Shown here piece by piece: positions 44,484-53,219 of a stretch of 64,000 nucleotides of DNA. Below the pieces are notes generated by a model. The model worked only from the letters and a program-made list of their open reading frames with translations. It was not told the origin of the DNA and made no database searches. The DNA comes from Desulfatitalea tepidiphila (GTDB lineage Bacteria > Desulfobacterota > Desulfobacteria > Desulfobacterales > Desulfosarcinaceae). How positions within the stretch are numbered: position 1 is the first letter of the stretch; the number at the start of each line of letters is the position of its first letter. The translations under genes were made by a program, and so were the position numbers. The stretch covers positions 868,001 to 932,000 of the forward strand of contig NZ_BCAG01000003.1 in assembly GCF_001293685.1 (NCBI RefSeq), read 5' to 3'.

Positions 44484-45755
44484 ATGCAGGAAAGAGGATG
44501 GGGATGGATGGTGTTGGCAATGGTGCTGGCGGTGGCCGTGGCGGGATGTGCGACCCAGGCGTTGTCGCCGCCGCCGCAATTTACCCCGGAGCCGATTCAA
44601 AAGGGGATGTGGACGCAGAAGGTGGAGCACCTGGCGTTTGTGCTGGATGGATCGTCGTCCATGCTGGAAGGGTACAACGGGGTGGAGAAATTCGCTCTGG
44701 CGCGCAGCGTGGTGGCCAATTTCAATCAGGGCATGCCGGACTTGAAGGTCCAGACGCTGGTGCGGTCCTTTGGTCACGATCCCGGTGTGTCGCCGGCCTC
44801 TACCATGGCGCTGTTCGGACCGGCCGATTATTCACGTGACGGGGTGGCTTCCGGTCTGAAGCGGGCGGCCAAGGCGGGCGGCCCGAGTCCCATGTACAAG
44901 GCCCTGCAGCAGGTGGGCGCCGATTTCAAGGGAGCTGAGGGCGATGTGGCGCTGGTGGTGGTGAGCGACGGCGAAGAGATGGGCGATGCGCCCCTGGCCG
45001 TGGCCAACGGATTGAAGGCGCAGTTCAAGGATCGGCTGTGCATCTACACGGTGCTGGTGGGCAACGATCCGGCCGGTGCGGCGCTGATGGGCAAGCTGGC
45101 TGCGGTGAGCGGCTGCGGCCGTGCGATCAAGGCGGGCGATGTGGCCACCGGCGGCCAGATGGCCGGTTTTGTGAAAGAGGTGTTGCTGGGCGAGGTCAAG
45201 GACAGCGACGGGGACGGGGTGCCGGATGCGAGCGACCGCTGCCCGGGAACGCCGCGCAACGTGGCTGTGGACAGCCAGGGGTGTCCGAAGGATACCGATG
45301 GCGACGGGGTGTACGACTACCTGGATCGCTGCCCGAACACGGGTGCGGGTGTGAAGGTCGATCAGTACGGTTGTCCGGTGCCCACGGCGACCAAGAGCGC
45401 GATCGTGACGGCGGCCGGGACCTGGATTTTCAAGGGGATCCAGTTCGATAACAACAGCGCGGTGCTCAAGGCCTCGTCCTACGGGGTGCTCGATGAGATC
45501 GTGCAGGGGATGAAGGATCAGCCCAGCCTGAATGTGGAGATCCAGGGCCACACGGACATTTCAGGTGCGCATGCCTACAACATGGGTCTTTCCAAGCGCC
45601 GGGCCGATGCGGTCAAGGCGTATCTGATCTCCAAGGGGATTTCCGCCGAGCGCATGACGACCAGGGGCTACGGTCCCGACCGGCCGGTTGCGACCAATGC
45701 CACGGCCGCGGGCCGCGCCGAAAACCGGCGGGTGGAGTTCAAACCGGTGTACTAA
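44484..45755 (+). CDS. Lipoprotein with vWA, thrombospondin-3-like and OmpA domains
   Basis: 423 residues. A lipoprotein signal ends at Cys22 (VAVAGCATQ). A vWA-like domain (about 50-220) has the MIDAS start LDGSSSM and VVVSDGEEMGDAP. Two TSP3-type Ca2+ repeats follow (DSDGDGVPDASDRCP, DTDGDGVYDYLDRCP). The C-terminal OmpA domain binds peptidoglycan (IQGHTDISGAHAYNMGLSKR, GYGPDRPVATN). It is probably an outer-membrane lipoprotein tethered to the wall. AAAGGAG precedes the ATG. Confidence 0.88.
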   Translation: MQERGWGWMVLAMVLAVAVAGCATQALSPPPQFTPEPIQKGMWTQKVEHLAFVLDGSSSMLEGYNGVEKFALARSVVANFNQGMPDLKVQTLVRSFGHDPGVSPASTMALFGPADYSRDGVASGLKRAAKAGGPSPMYKALQQVGADFKGAEGDVALVVVSDGEEMGDAPLAVANGLKAQFKDRLCIYTVLVGNDPAGAALMGKLAAVSGCGRAIKAGDVATGGQMAGFVKEVLLGEVKDSDGDGVPDASDRCPGTPRNVAVDSQGCPKDTDGDGVYDYLDRCPNTGAGVKVDQYGCPVPTATKSAIVTAAGTWIFKGIQFDNNSAVLKASSYGVLDEIVQGMKDQPSLNVEIQGHTDISGAHAYNMGLSKRRADAVKAYLISKGISAERMTTRGYGPDRPVATNATAAGRAENRRVEFKPVY

Positions 45756-45800
45756 CCGATCGGCCCTGATTGAAACATGACGACGAGCGTGTGATGACAG

Positions 45801-45835
45801 GTGGGGTGGATCCTCCTTCGCCCCACTGTTTTTTT
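45801..45835 (+). terminator. Rho-independent terminator after the OmpA-like gene
   Basis: GTGGGGTG (45801-45808) pairs with CGCCCCAC (45819-45826) around a 10-nt loop, with one G-T pair, and a run of seven T residues follows at 45829-45835. Confidence 0.85.
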
Positions 45836-45847
45836 ATGATCATACGG

Positions 45848-45876
45848 TTGAAATCTTAGTCCGCTTCGCCTATAGT
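45848..45876 (+). promoter_or_regulatory. Promoter of the polyamine operon
   Basis: TTGAAA (45848-45853) and TATAGT (45871-45876) are separated by exactly 17 bp, each with 5 of 6 consensus bases. It lies between a terminator and the arginine decarboxylase gene, giving a leader of about 40 nt. Confidence 0.7.
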
Positions 45877-45922
45877 CGCGCCCGTTGCAAGCTTTGAAAT
45901 ACGCCGTGGAAAGGAAAGCGAA

Positions 45923-46480
45923 GTGGAAAAAATCGTACCTAAAAGAATGTTTTTTACCAAGGGGGTGGGCTACCATCGCAACAAATTGCAAAGCTTCGAG
46001 CTGGCCCTGCGCGACGCAGGCATCGAAAAGTGCAACCTGGTGACCATTTCGAGCATCATGCCGCCGGATTGCAAGATTCTATCCAAAAGCGAGGGGCTCA
46101 AGTGCCTGGTGCCCGGGCAGATCACGTTTGTAGTGCTGGCGCGCGAGTCGACCAACGAACCGAGCCGGCTGATCACAGCAGCAGTGGGTCTGGCGCAACC
46201 CAAGGATAAAAATCAGTACGGTTATATTTCCGAACATCATGGCTTCGGCCAGAATGCCCGCCAATCCGGTGATTTTGCAGAAGACCTGGCGGCCACCATG
46301 CTGGCGTCCACCCTGGGCATCGAGCTGGACCCGGATCAGGCCTGGGACGAGCGCAAGCAGCACTATGTGGCCGGCAAGGATCGCCTGTTCGTGAGCCGCA
46401 GCATCGCCAAGGCGGCCCATGGCCACAAGGACGGTTTGTGGACGACGGTACTGGCCTGTGCGGTTATGCTGCTGGTCTAA
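45923..46480 (+). CDS. pdaD: Pyruvoyl-dependent arginine decarboxylase
   Basis: 185 residues. The proenzyme self-cleaves between two serines to make a pyruvoyl group; here Ser43-Ser44 in [14 protein letters not shown]. Other family pieces are [36 protein letters not shown] and the C-terminal ACAVMLLV. It converts arginine to agmatine. The GTG start follows AAAGGAAAG. It is the first gene of a three-gene operon with a DHS-like enzyme and agmatinase. Confidence 0.92.
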   Translation: MEKIVPKRMFFTKGVGYHRNKLQSFELALRDAGIEKCNLVTISSIMPPDCKILSKSEGLKCLVPGQITFVVLARESTNEPSRLITAAVGLAQPKDKNQYGYISEHHGFGQNARQSGDFAEDLAATMLASTLGIELDPDQAWDERKQHYVAGKDRLFVSRSIAKAAHGHKDGLWTTVLACAVMLLV

Positions 46481-46560
46481 CCGTGCGACTGTTTCGTGAA
46501 ACTACTTCGGATCACGGCAGCTGACCCAGCGGGTCCCGGATTCATCGAGAAAGAGACGTC

Positions 46561-47622
46561 ATGAAGTCATTGTTCAAGGATGCACCGGATATCGTACCGC
46601 AGCGGTTGCAAAAGGGGATGGGCGTTGCCGAGCTGATCGAAATCATGGGGCGCACCTGCTTCGAGGCGCGCAACGTGCGACGCGCGGCCCGGTTGTACGC
46701 CCGCATGATCGATCAGGGCGATACGATCTGGCTGGGAATTGCCGGCGCCGGGATCGCCGGTGGCATGGGGGGAATGGTCATCTCCCTGCTCGAGGCGGGC
46801 TTTGTAGATGTGATCTGCTCCACCGGGGCGCAGGTGTATCATGATTTGCACTTTGCGTTCGACCTGCCGGTTAAATCGATTCATCCCCATTACGACGATG
46901 ATCTTTTGCGCCGCCACGGCGATACGCGCATCTATGATATCGGCATCCGCGAGAAAGAGACCCTGGAAGCCCAGGATGCGGTGATCCGGCGGTTCGTGAA
47001 GGAGCAGCACCCGGTGCTGGGCGAAAGACCCATCTCTTCCTGGGAGTTCAATCACCATCTGGGCCTTTGGGTCAATCAACAGGCTCCGCACCCGGAGCGA
47101 AGCTTTACCGCGACGGCGGCGCGATTGGGGGTGCCGATTTTCTGGGATTCACTTTCCAACCACTCGATCGCCATGAACCTGGTGCGGACCGACCGCGAGG
47201 GATTTCCGATTCACGTGTCGGCGCAAAAAGATATCTCCCATTCGGCGGCCATCGCGTTTACTTCCGAGAAGACCGGTTTCCTGGAGCTGGGCGGCGGCGG
47301 ACCGAAGAATTTCATCCAGCAGACCGGGCCGACCATCAGTCAGATTCTCGGTGTCGACTTCGAAGGTGCGGACCGGGGCATCCAGATCGGGACGGCAGTG
47401 GAGCGCGAGGGCAGTTTGTCGAGCTGCACGTTCGGCGAGGCGGTGACCTGGGGCAAGTACCAGCACGCCGACGAGACCAACCTGGTTCAGGTGTGGGGTG
47501 AGTACAGCATTATCTTCCCCCTGCTGGCAGCTTACGCTATAGAGACGTGCGCTCCCAGGCCCGCCCGGATGATCAGCAACGACATAGCCGATCGCGTGGC
47601 CCGTCTGGAGACGGCTCAATGA
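46561..47622 (+). CDS. Deoxyhypusine synthase-like enzyme, probable homospermidine synthase
   Basis: 353 residues of the DHS family. The NAD-binding piece is LGIAGAGIAGGMGGMVISLLE, and the catalytic lysine sits in FGEAVTWGKYQ, the position used for the imine intermediate. Bacteria lack eIF5A, so protein modification is not expected; bacterial homologues studied by others make homospermidine from putrescine or spermidine. The flanking agmatine and putrescine genes support this. It overlaps the agmatinase start by 4 bp (ATGA). Confidence 0.88.
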   Translation: MKSLFKDAPDIVPQRLQKGMGVAELIEIMGRTCFEARNVRRAARLYARMIDQGDTIWLGIAGAGIAGGMGGMVISLLEAGFVDVICSTGAQVYHDLHFAFDLPVKSIHPHYDDDLLRRHGDTRIYDIGIREKETLEAQDAVIRRFVKEQHPVLGERPISSWEFNHHLGLWVNQQAPHPERSFTATAARLGVPIFWDSLSNHSIAMNLVRTDREGFPIHVSAQKDISHSAAIAFTSEKTGFLELGGGGPKNFIQQTGPTISQILGVDFEGADRGIQIGTAVEREGSLSSCTFGEAVTWGKYQHADETNLVQVWGEYSIIFPLLAAYAIETCAPRPARMISNDIADRVARLETAQ

Positions 47623-48500
47623 CCCCCCATGACACGCCTTTTCTCGCACCGCCTGAGGAGTATGGTGATTTCGACGCAGCCCGGGCCGTGGTGGTGCCCT
47701 TTCCTTACGAGGGCGGCGTATCCTATGGACTGGGTACGGGGGACGCGCCTCAAGCCGTTTTGGAAGCCTCTCAGCAGGTGGAGTTTTACGACGAGGAGTT
47801 GGACGGCGAGCCTTACAAGGTCGGGATTGCCACCATCGCCGCACCGCCCATTCCAGCCGATGCCAGACATATGCTGGCCCTTCTCGAGCGCACGACCGAT
47901 GAGCTGTTGAACCAGGGAAAGTTCCCGGTGATCGTGGGCGGCGATCATTCCATCTCCAGCGCGCCCATGCGCAGCGTCTTCAAGAAGTATCCTGATATGG
48001 GCGTGATCCAGTTCGATGCCCACGCCGATTTGCGGGAGACTTACGACGACAGCCCGCTGAGTCACGCCTGCGTGATGGCCCGCGCGCGCGAGATGACGCC
48101 GCATACCTTGCAGTTGGGAATTCGCAGTATGGACGTCGAGGAGGCGCGCCTGATTCGGCGGGAAAAACTGGCAGTGGCGACCATGCGCCAATTGCGGCAG
48201 GGTCTTTTTGATCTGCCGGCTGCTCTGGCGGCCCTTCCCGAAAAGGTGTTTGTGACGGTGGATGTGGATGTGTTCGACTGGAATGTGATTGCCAGCACCG
48301 GCACGCCCGAGCCGGGGGGAATGGGCTGGTACGAGGCCCTCGATCTGCTCAAGATGATTTTTCATACCAAGCATGTGGTCGGCTGCGATGTGGTCGAGCT
48401 CTCCTACCGGCCCCATGATGCCAACTCGCCCTACGCCGTGGCCAAGCTGATCCACAAGATGATCGGCTACAGATTCGCCGCGTCGATCCCGCCCGCCTGA
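47619..48500 (+). CDS. speB: Agmatinase / ureohydrolase
   Basis: 293 residues of the arginase superfamily. The Mn2+ ligands are in VIVGGDHSISS, QFDAHADLRETY and VTVDVDVFD; TGTPEPGGMGWYEAL is typical of agmatinases. It splits agmatine to putrescine and urea. The ATG overlaps the stop of the DHS-like gene, giving translational coupling. With pdaD it supplies putrescine to that enzyme. Confidence 0.92.
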   Translation: MTPHDTPFLAPPEEYGDFDAARAVVVPFPYEGGVSYGLGTGDAPQAVLEASQQVEFYDEELDGEPYKVGIATIAAPPIPADARHMLALLERTTDELLNQGKFPVIVGGDHSISSAPMRSVFKKYPDMGVIQFDAHADLRETYDDSPLSHACVMARAREMTPHTLQLGIRSMDVEEARLIRREKLAVATMRQLRQGLFDLPAALAALPEKVFVTVDVDVFDWNVIASTGTPEPGGMGWYEALDLLKMIFHTKHVVGCDVVELSYRPHDANSPYAVAKLIHKMIGYRFAASIPPA

Positions 48501-48685
48501 AGAGACATAACTCCTCTTTTTTGAAAGTCGGAAAATCGAAAGAACGCGTCGAACTATTTTATACCTGGGTCTATAGCTTGAGCTTCCTCTATGGTCGGTC
48601 TGTGCTCGGGCGATCCGTCGCCGGGCGATCAGGGGCTTTGGAATGGCGGATCCAAAGCATGGAAAACCGGATGACCCCCGGTGTT

Positions 48686-49474
48686 TCAAGGACCTTTCAT
48701 CGGGATGTGGAAGGCAAAGCTGCGCCGAAACGCCTCAGTGGGCTTGGGTTGACCCGGCTGCCAGGTGATTTCGCTGAAGCGAAAGCGGCCCTGATGGTCC
48801 ACGGTGAGCAGCGATGAAGACCGGGTGCCGTAGGTCGGGCTGGTGATAAAGACCGGGCTGAGCATACGCTCCCAGGCGAAGTCGATGCCGGTGTCAGGCA
48901 GGTGGTGGTCCGGTGCAGGGGTCTGATCCTGCAATAGACGCCATATCTTTTCTTCGGAAAATTTGCCGCCACTATTCAGCACTTCCTGAAGTTTGCTTTT
49001 GGACCGTTGCACCTTGGGCCAGGGGCTGTCGAACAGGTGGTTGCTCAGACCATGGACACCGGCTTCGACTTTCCTGATGGTTTGGTCATAATTGGAGAAA
49101 TAGAACAGGCCGTCGGGGTCGCCGACGATCAGGTTGAACCCGTTGTATTTATCCGCGGCGGCCTGAATGGATTGCAGGTATTGCGTCGGCGGCATATCGC
49201 CCAGCAGATAATCGGAAACCAGATGGCCCCTTGAGGGTGCCCCGGGTTTTATATTTTTCGGGTCGCGGTAGTTGGTGATGGCCGCGATGCATCCCCTGGC
49301 ATTGACGCCCATCCAGGTGCCCTGCTGCTGCAGATCCCTGCCGGCCAGGATTTCGGTGTGGTCCTGCCAGTGGCCGAGGGGAGCGGTGGGCCGGTCGTAG
49401 AATTCGTCCCGGTTGGCCGCCAACACCAGGCGATAGGCGGGATGAACAGTATAGGCGAATGCGATCAGGCACAT
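48686..49474 (-). CDS. NRDE/TANGO2-family protein
   Basis: 262 residues starting MCLIAFAYTVHPAYRLVLAA followed by the NRDE motif (NRDEFYDRP) that names the family; GTWMGVNARGCIAAITNYRD and YGTRSSSLLTVDH are also typical. Cys2 may act as an N-terminal nucleophile. TANGO2 is linked to haem or acyl-CoA handling in eukaryotes; the bacterial role is not established. Just upstream, the 14-bp unit GTTTAAAGTGTAAA is repeated (49483-49511). Confidence 0.85.
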   Translation of the reverse strand: MCLIAFAYTVHPAYRLVLAANRDEFYDRPTAPLGHWQDHTEILAGRDLQQQGTWMGVNARGCIAAITNYRDPKNIKPGAPSRGHLVSDYLLGDMPPTQYLQSIQAAADKYNGFNLIVGDPDGLFYFSNYDQTIRKVEAGVHGLSNHLFDSPWPKVQRSKSKLQEVLNSGGKFSEEKIWRLLQDQTPAPDHHLPDTGIDFAWERMLSPVFITSPTYGTRSSSLLTVDHQGRFRFSEITWQPGQPKPTEAFRRSFAFHIPMKGP

Positions 49475-49596
49475 GTGAACGAGTTTAAAGTGTAAAGTTT
49501 AAAGTGTAAAGCATCACTAATCCTGACTGTATGTGATTCAGCTTGAAAGACATGCTTTCCAAAAGCTTTTTGATAAAAAATACGCATCGCAACGCA

Positions 49597-49789
49597 CACG
49601 GCAGGCGTGGGTGGAGCAGGTGGCCAGGGCCACATACGCCTGCGGTCTTAGTGCCGGTTTAATGCAAACGGCGGACAAGGGGCCCAGACTGTTTGAGCGC
49701 AGCGAGTTTCTGGGCCGCCCGCCGTGCATTTTACCGGCACTTGACTGCTTGGCGTGTGGCATCGGCCACCTGTTCCACCCACGCCGGGT
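49597..49789. repeat. Long-hairpin intergenic repeat element
   Basis: Two arms of about 80-90 bp (49597-49687 and 49710-49789) are inverted copies with small indels, around a 22-bp loop containing TTTGAGCGCAGCGAGTTT. Matched blocks are GGCGTGGGTGGA, CAGGTGGCC, AGTGCCGGT and GGCCCAG. Open frames across it code for a low-complexity peptide and are not genes. The loop motif recurs in many bacterial genomes, as I recall, as part of dispersed hairpin repeats. Confidence 0.75.
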
Positions 49790-49915
49790 TTAATTAATCG
49801 CGTTCAGTTAGAATCGCTGACAAGGCCGATTGAGTGTTTATAAACGCCGAAGGCTATGATATAAAAGCGTCTTTGCATCAGCGAACGGCTTGTTTAAAAA
49901 AAATAGGCACTAAAT

Positions 49916-50058
49916 AGTGTCTGTCCACAAATAGGCAAATTGGGTCGAGATCAAGGCGCGCGAAAAATTCAACCGCAGGCATATGGCTGATATTCCGAGG
50001 ATTAAATTTTTTGCGCAACGCCGATATCGGGCCAATTGGACATTTGTGGATGGGCACT
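49916..50058. repeat. MITE-like inverted-repeat element, copy B
   Basis: A 143-bp element whose ends are inverted: left AGTGTCTGTCCACAAAT and right, read in complement, AGTGCCCATCCACAAAT. Inside, GTCGAGATCAAGGCGCGCGA matches the element at 59869, and GATATCGGGCCAATTGG matches copy A. It has no transposase. The thiolase gene starts only 33 bp after it, so it might carry that promoter. It and the hairpin element fill most of the 616-bp gap 49475-50090. Confidence 0.75.
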
Positions 50059-50090
50059 AACGAGTGTCCATCAACTCAAGGGGGATCATC

Positions 50091-51377
50091 ATGCACAAGG
50101 TTGTGATCGTAAGCGGGGCACGAACTGCGGTGGGAGCTTTCGGCGGTGGTTTCAAGGATGTGTCGGTGGTAGAGATGGGCGCATTGGTCATGCGAGAGGC
50201 CATGAAAAGGGCTGGACTCAAACCGGTCGCCGACGACCGGATGAGGGAGGTCGCTGCGGATAAGTTGAAAGGCCAGGGCTTGATCGAGATCGAAACGGCT
50301 GCCGGCCCATGGGATGCGGATGCCCAACCGGTGGCGGTCGACGAAGTGATCATGGGAAATGTGCTGCAAGCCGGTCAGGGACAGAACCCGGCCCGCCAGG
50401 CCATGGTCAGAGCCGGCTTTCCCAAGGAGACCCCGGCGTTTTCCATCAACAAGGTGTGCGGATCGGGCTTGAAGGCCATTGGATTGGGCGCACAGGCCAT
50501 TATGACCGGTCAGGCCGATGTGGTGGTCGCCGGTGGACAGGAGAACATGAGCCGGGCACCCATGGCCCTGCCCAAGGCGCGCTGGGGCCATCGCATGGAG
50601 CTCACCGGAACCGGTGAGATTTACGATCTCATGGTTTTTGATGGTCTTTACGAGATTTTCTACGGCTACCACATGGGCATGACGGCCGAGAACATTGCGG
50701 CCTTGTACCAGATCAGCCGCCAGGAACAGGATGAACTTGGTCTGTTGAGCCACCAACGGGCCATGGCCGCCATCAAGAACGGAATCTTCGCCGAGGAGAT
50801 CGTACCGATGACGATCAAGGGCCGCAAAGGTGATATCGTGATAGATACCGACGAGCGTCCCATGGAAACTAGTATGGAGAAGATGGCCAAGCTGCGGCCG
50901 GCGTTCAAAAAGGATGGGACGGTTACGGCGGGCAATGCTTCCGGTATCAACGATGGTGCGGCGGCCGTGGTGTTGATGAGCGCCGAAAAAGCGACGGCCA
51001 TGGGGCTGGAACCCATTGTCAGCATCAAGTCGTTCGCTTCGGGCGGGCTCGATCCCGCATATATGGGGCTGGGGCCGGTGCCGGCGGTGCGCAAGGCATT
51101 GGCAGCGGCGAAAATGACCATCGCGGACATGGACATGATCGAATTGAACGAGGCCTTCGCATCCCAGGCCATCGGCTGCATGCGGGAGCTGGGCATCGCC
51201 ATGGACAAGCCCAACGAGTTGGGGTCGGGAATTTCCCTGGGGCATCCCATCGGCGCCACCGGTGCGCGTCAGATGGTCAGCGGTATGAACCAGATGCGAC
51301 GCAAAGGATACCAGACCGGCCTGATCACCATGTGCATTGGCGGCGGTATGGGTATGGCCATGGTTATCGAGCGATAA
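50091..51377 (+). CDS. Thiolase (acetyl-CoA acetyltransferase) with N-terminal insertion
   Basis: 428 residues. The catalytic residues are Cys123 (NKVCGSGLKAIG), His385 (GHPIGATGAR) and Cys415 (MCIGGGMG). Ordinary thiolases have the first Cys at about 88; here an insert of about 34 residues at 46-80 (DDRMREVAADKLKGQGLIEI and on) shifts it. The insert lies near where others read LKPEDVDEVIMG. It should condense or cleave acyl-CoAs in beta-oxidation. ATG 50091 follows AAGGGGGA. Confidence 0.93.
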   Translation: MHKVVIVSGARTAVGAFGGGFKDVSVVEMGALVMREAMKRAGLKPVADDRMREVAADKLKGQGLIEIETAAGPWDADAQPVAVDEVIMGNVLQAGQGQNPARQAMVRAGFPKETPAFSINKVCGSGLKAIGLGAQAIMTGQADVVVAGGQENMSRAPMALPKARWGHRMELTGTGEIYDLMVFDGLYEIFYGYHMGMTAENIAALYQISRQEQDELGLLSHQRAMAAIKNGIFAEEIVPMTIKGRKGDIVIDTDERPMETSMEKMAKLRPAFKKDGTVTAGNASGINDGAAAVVLMSAEKATAMGLEPIVSIKSFASGGLDPAYMGLGPVPAVRKALAAAKMTIADMDMIELNEAFASQAIGCMRELGIAMDKPNELGSGISLGHPIGATGARQMVSGMNQMRRKGYQTGLITMCIGGGMGMAMVIER

Positions 51378-51590
51378 ACGCTTTACATTTAAGACAGTTA
51401 CTGATAAAGCACGAGTACCATTCATCGTGGTCGGTTCGGTTGGTGGTAACCATATGGTGTGGTTTTTCCGTTTGCTCACCATTTTCTTGATCGTGTGACG
51501 GAAAGCGGTGGGCAAGCGGACCGATCGGACATGAACGGTCCGTCATCATGCGAGAATTGAATCGTTAAACATACGAGTGGGAAACAAACC

Positions 51591-51746
51591 ATGGATATCA
51601 GTAGACGGTTGGCAATCTTGGTTTTTTGTGGTGTTCCGGCCATCATCGGCGGTGGCATTGTCTATGCGATTTTTGGCAGCTTGACCCCCATGTGGATTTA
51701 CGAAGCGCTGCTTATTGTTACCGCCGGTGCATTGGTCAGTCGCTGA
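51591..51746 (+). CDS. Small two-helix membrane protein
   Basis: 51 residues: MDISRRLAILVFCGVPAIIG starts the first helix and IYEALLIVTAGALVSR is the second. It starts with ATG after GTGGGAAAC, a weak site. The frame is clean and its hydrophobic make-up is unlike random reading, but there are few other signs. The next 282 bp (51747-52028) hold no gene that I can see. Confidence 0.5.
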   Translation: MDISRRLAILVFCGVPAIIGGGIVYAIFGSLTPMWIYEALLIVTAGALVSR

Positions 51747-52028
51747 AAATCCCGGCCGTTTCGTCCAGAAATAGTGAGGGAGTCCGTCTAACTGGCCCAC
51801 AGAATCGTGGGCAAGGCCCGTCCCGAGCGCCTGCACGGTGTGAGCACCCGTATTGTAGAGGGGTTTGCAACCGCCGACGCCCGTCGCAGATGTGAATAAA
51901 CATCCCCCAGTATTCAGCGCACTTTCGCAATCGGCCTGGATGTGCGCTTCAGGTAGTAAAACCGGACGACTCCAGATGACTGTCGGGTGCCATACGCCGT
52001 TTGGCCCGTCTCGATCAGGGGAGGCACC

Positions 52029-53111
52029 ATGGGTGATTTAAATGCCCGAAATCCCATTTTATGGTTCTTCCTGGCCTGTTTCATCGGGACCATTTTTACA
52101 CTCGGTTGGCTATTGAAGCCTTTTTTCCCGATCTTGGTGCTTGGGGCAGTGGTCAGCGGCATCTGCTATCCGCTTTACAACGCCATTCAGCGGCACCCGA
52201 AAATCGGGGCACCGATGTCCGCCTTTCTCACCTGTTCGCTGGTTTTTGTGATTCTCTTTGTGCCCATCGTCTTTTTTGTGGGCAGCCTGACCCAGCAGGC
52301 TTTCGGTCTTTATCAAATGGCAAGAAGCGCGGTGCTCAGCGAGCAGGTCAACGCACTCCTGCGCGATTCGCACATCCTGGACAGAGTCAATGCATTCCTC
52401 GCCAACTTCAATTACACGATCACCGGCGAAGAAATCAAGAATGCCGTCTCAGAAATCGGTAAGTTCGTGGGCTTGTTTCTGTATGAGCAGGCCAGGGCCG
52501 TTGCCTCCAATACCCTGGCGTTCCTGGTCAACTTCCTGATGATACTGATGGTGATCTATTTCTTGTTGTTAGATGGGGAGCGGCTGATCAATTATCTGAT
52601 CGAACTTTCTCCGTTGCCGGCAGACCAGGAACACATGCTGATCAACAAGTTCAAGGAGATGGCCTCTGCCGTTTTGATCGGTAACGGGTTAGGCGGATTG
52701 ATCCAGGGGATCCTGGGCGGATTGGTGTTCTGGGTTTTCGGCTTTCAGTCGGCTTTTCTATGGGGTGTCATTATGGGCCTGCTGGCATTTCTTCCGATTG
52801 TCGGTATCGGCGCGGTGTTTATTCCGACGGCGATTTATCTCTTCGTCAAGGCGCATGTCGCGGCGGGCATCTTTTTTCTCGTGTTTTATGTAGTCCTCTC
52901 GGGTGGGACCGAATATATCTTCAAGCCAAAGATTGTCGGCAAGCAGGCCAAGATCCATCCCCTGTTGATTTTCTTCGCCATTATCGGCGGCCTCAAATTG
53001 TTCGGTATTCTCGGCATCATATACGGGCCTTTGGTGGTGACCGCTTTTTTGACCATGGCCGATATTTACCGGGTCAGTTACAAGCGTTTTGTGGAGAGAG
53101 AAGATCTTTAG
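52029..53111 (+). CDS. AI-2E transporter family (PerM/YdiK-like) membrane protein
   Basis: 360 residues with about eight membrane segments. Family traits are KPFFPILVLGAVVSGICYPL near the start, LLGQGxxQ-like GNGLGGLIQGILGGLVFWV, and the C-terminal KIHPLLIFFAIIGGLKLFGI and GPLVVTAFLTM. Members export a range of small molecules; few export AI-2. ATG 52029 follows AGGGGAGG. Confidence 0.88.
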   Translation: MGDLNARNPILWFFLACFIGTIFTLGWLLKPFFPILVLGAVVSGICYPLYNAIQRHPKIGAPMSAFLTCSLVFVILFVPIVFFVGSLTQQAFGLYQMARSAVLSEQVNALLRDSHILDRVNAFLANFNYTITGEEIKNAVSEIGKFVGLFLYEQARAVASNTLAFLVNFLMILMVIYFLLLDGERLINYLIELSPLPADQEHMLINKFKEMASAVLIGNGLGGLIQGILGGLVFWVFGFQSAFLWGVIMGLLAFLPIVGIGAVFIPTAIYLFVKAHVAAGIFFLVFYVVLSGGTEYIFKPKIVGKQAKIHPLLIFFAIIGGLKLFGILGIIYGPLVVTAFLTMADIYRVSYKRFVEREDL

Positions 53112-53133
53112 GGGCAGCGTTCCCGGTAGCCTG

Positions 53134-53162
53134 TTGATCGGCTTTATAGGGGCCTGTATGCA
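53134..53162 (+). promoter_or_regulatory. Candidate gyrA promoter
   Basis: TTGATC (53134-53139) and TATGCA (53157-53162) are 17 bp apart. A 7-bp perfect hairpin (AACGGCA/TGCCGTT, 53180-53196) lies in the leader, 23 bp before the ATG. Confidence 0.38.
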
Positions 53163-53219
53163 AGCGATAAGGCATTTACAACGGCATGTTGCCGTTGCTG
53201 AGATTCGGAAAGGGAAACT

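Noticed and set aside
48501-48685. Possible terminator AAGAG/CTCTT after agmatinase
   Set aside because: The stem is only 5 bp with a poor loop, and too weak to list.
49533-49793. 86-codon open frame
   Set aside because: It lies inside the long inverted repeat (49597-49789). Its FERSEF-like peptide is a by-product of the repeat loop.
50076-51515. Minus-strand frame opposite the thiolase
   Set aside because: The plus strand encodes a clear thiolase. The reverse frame is His/Gly/Arg-rich noise.
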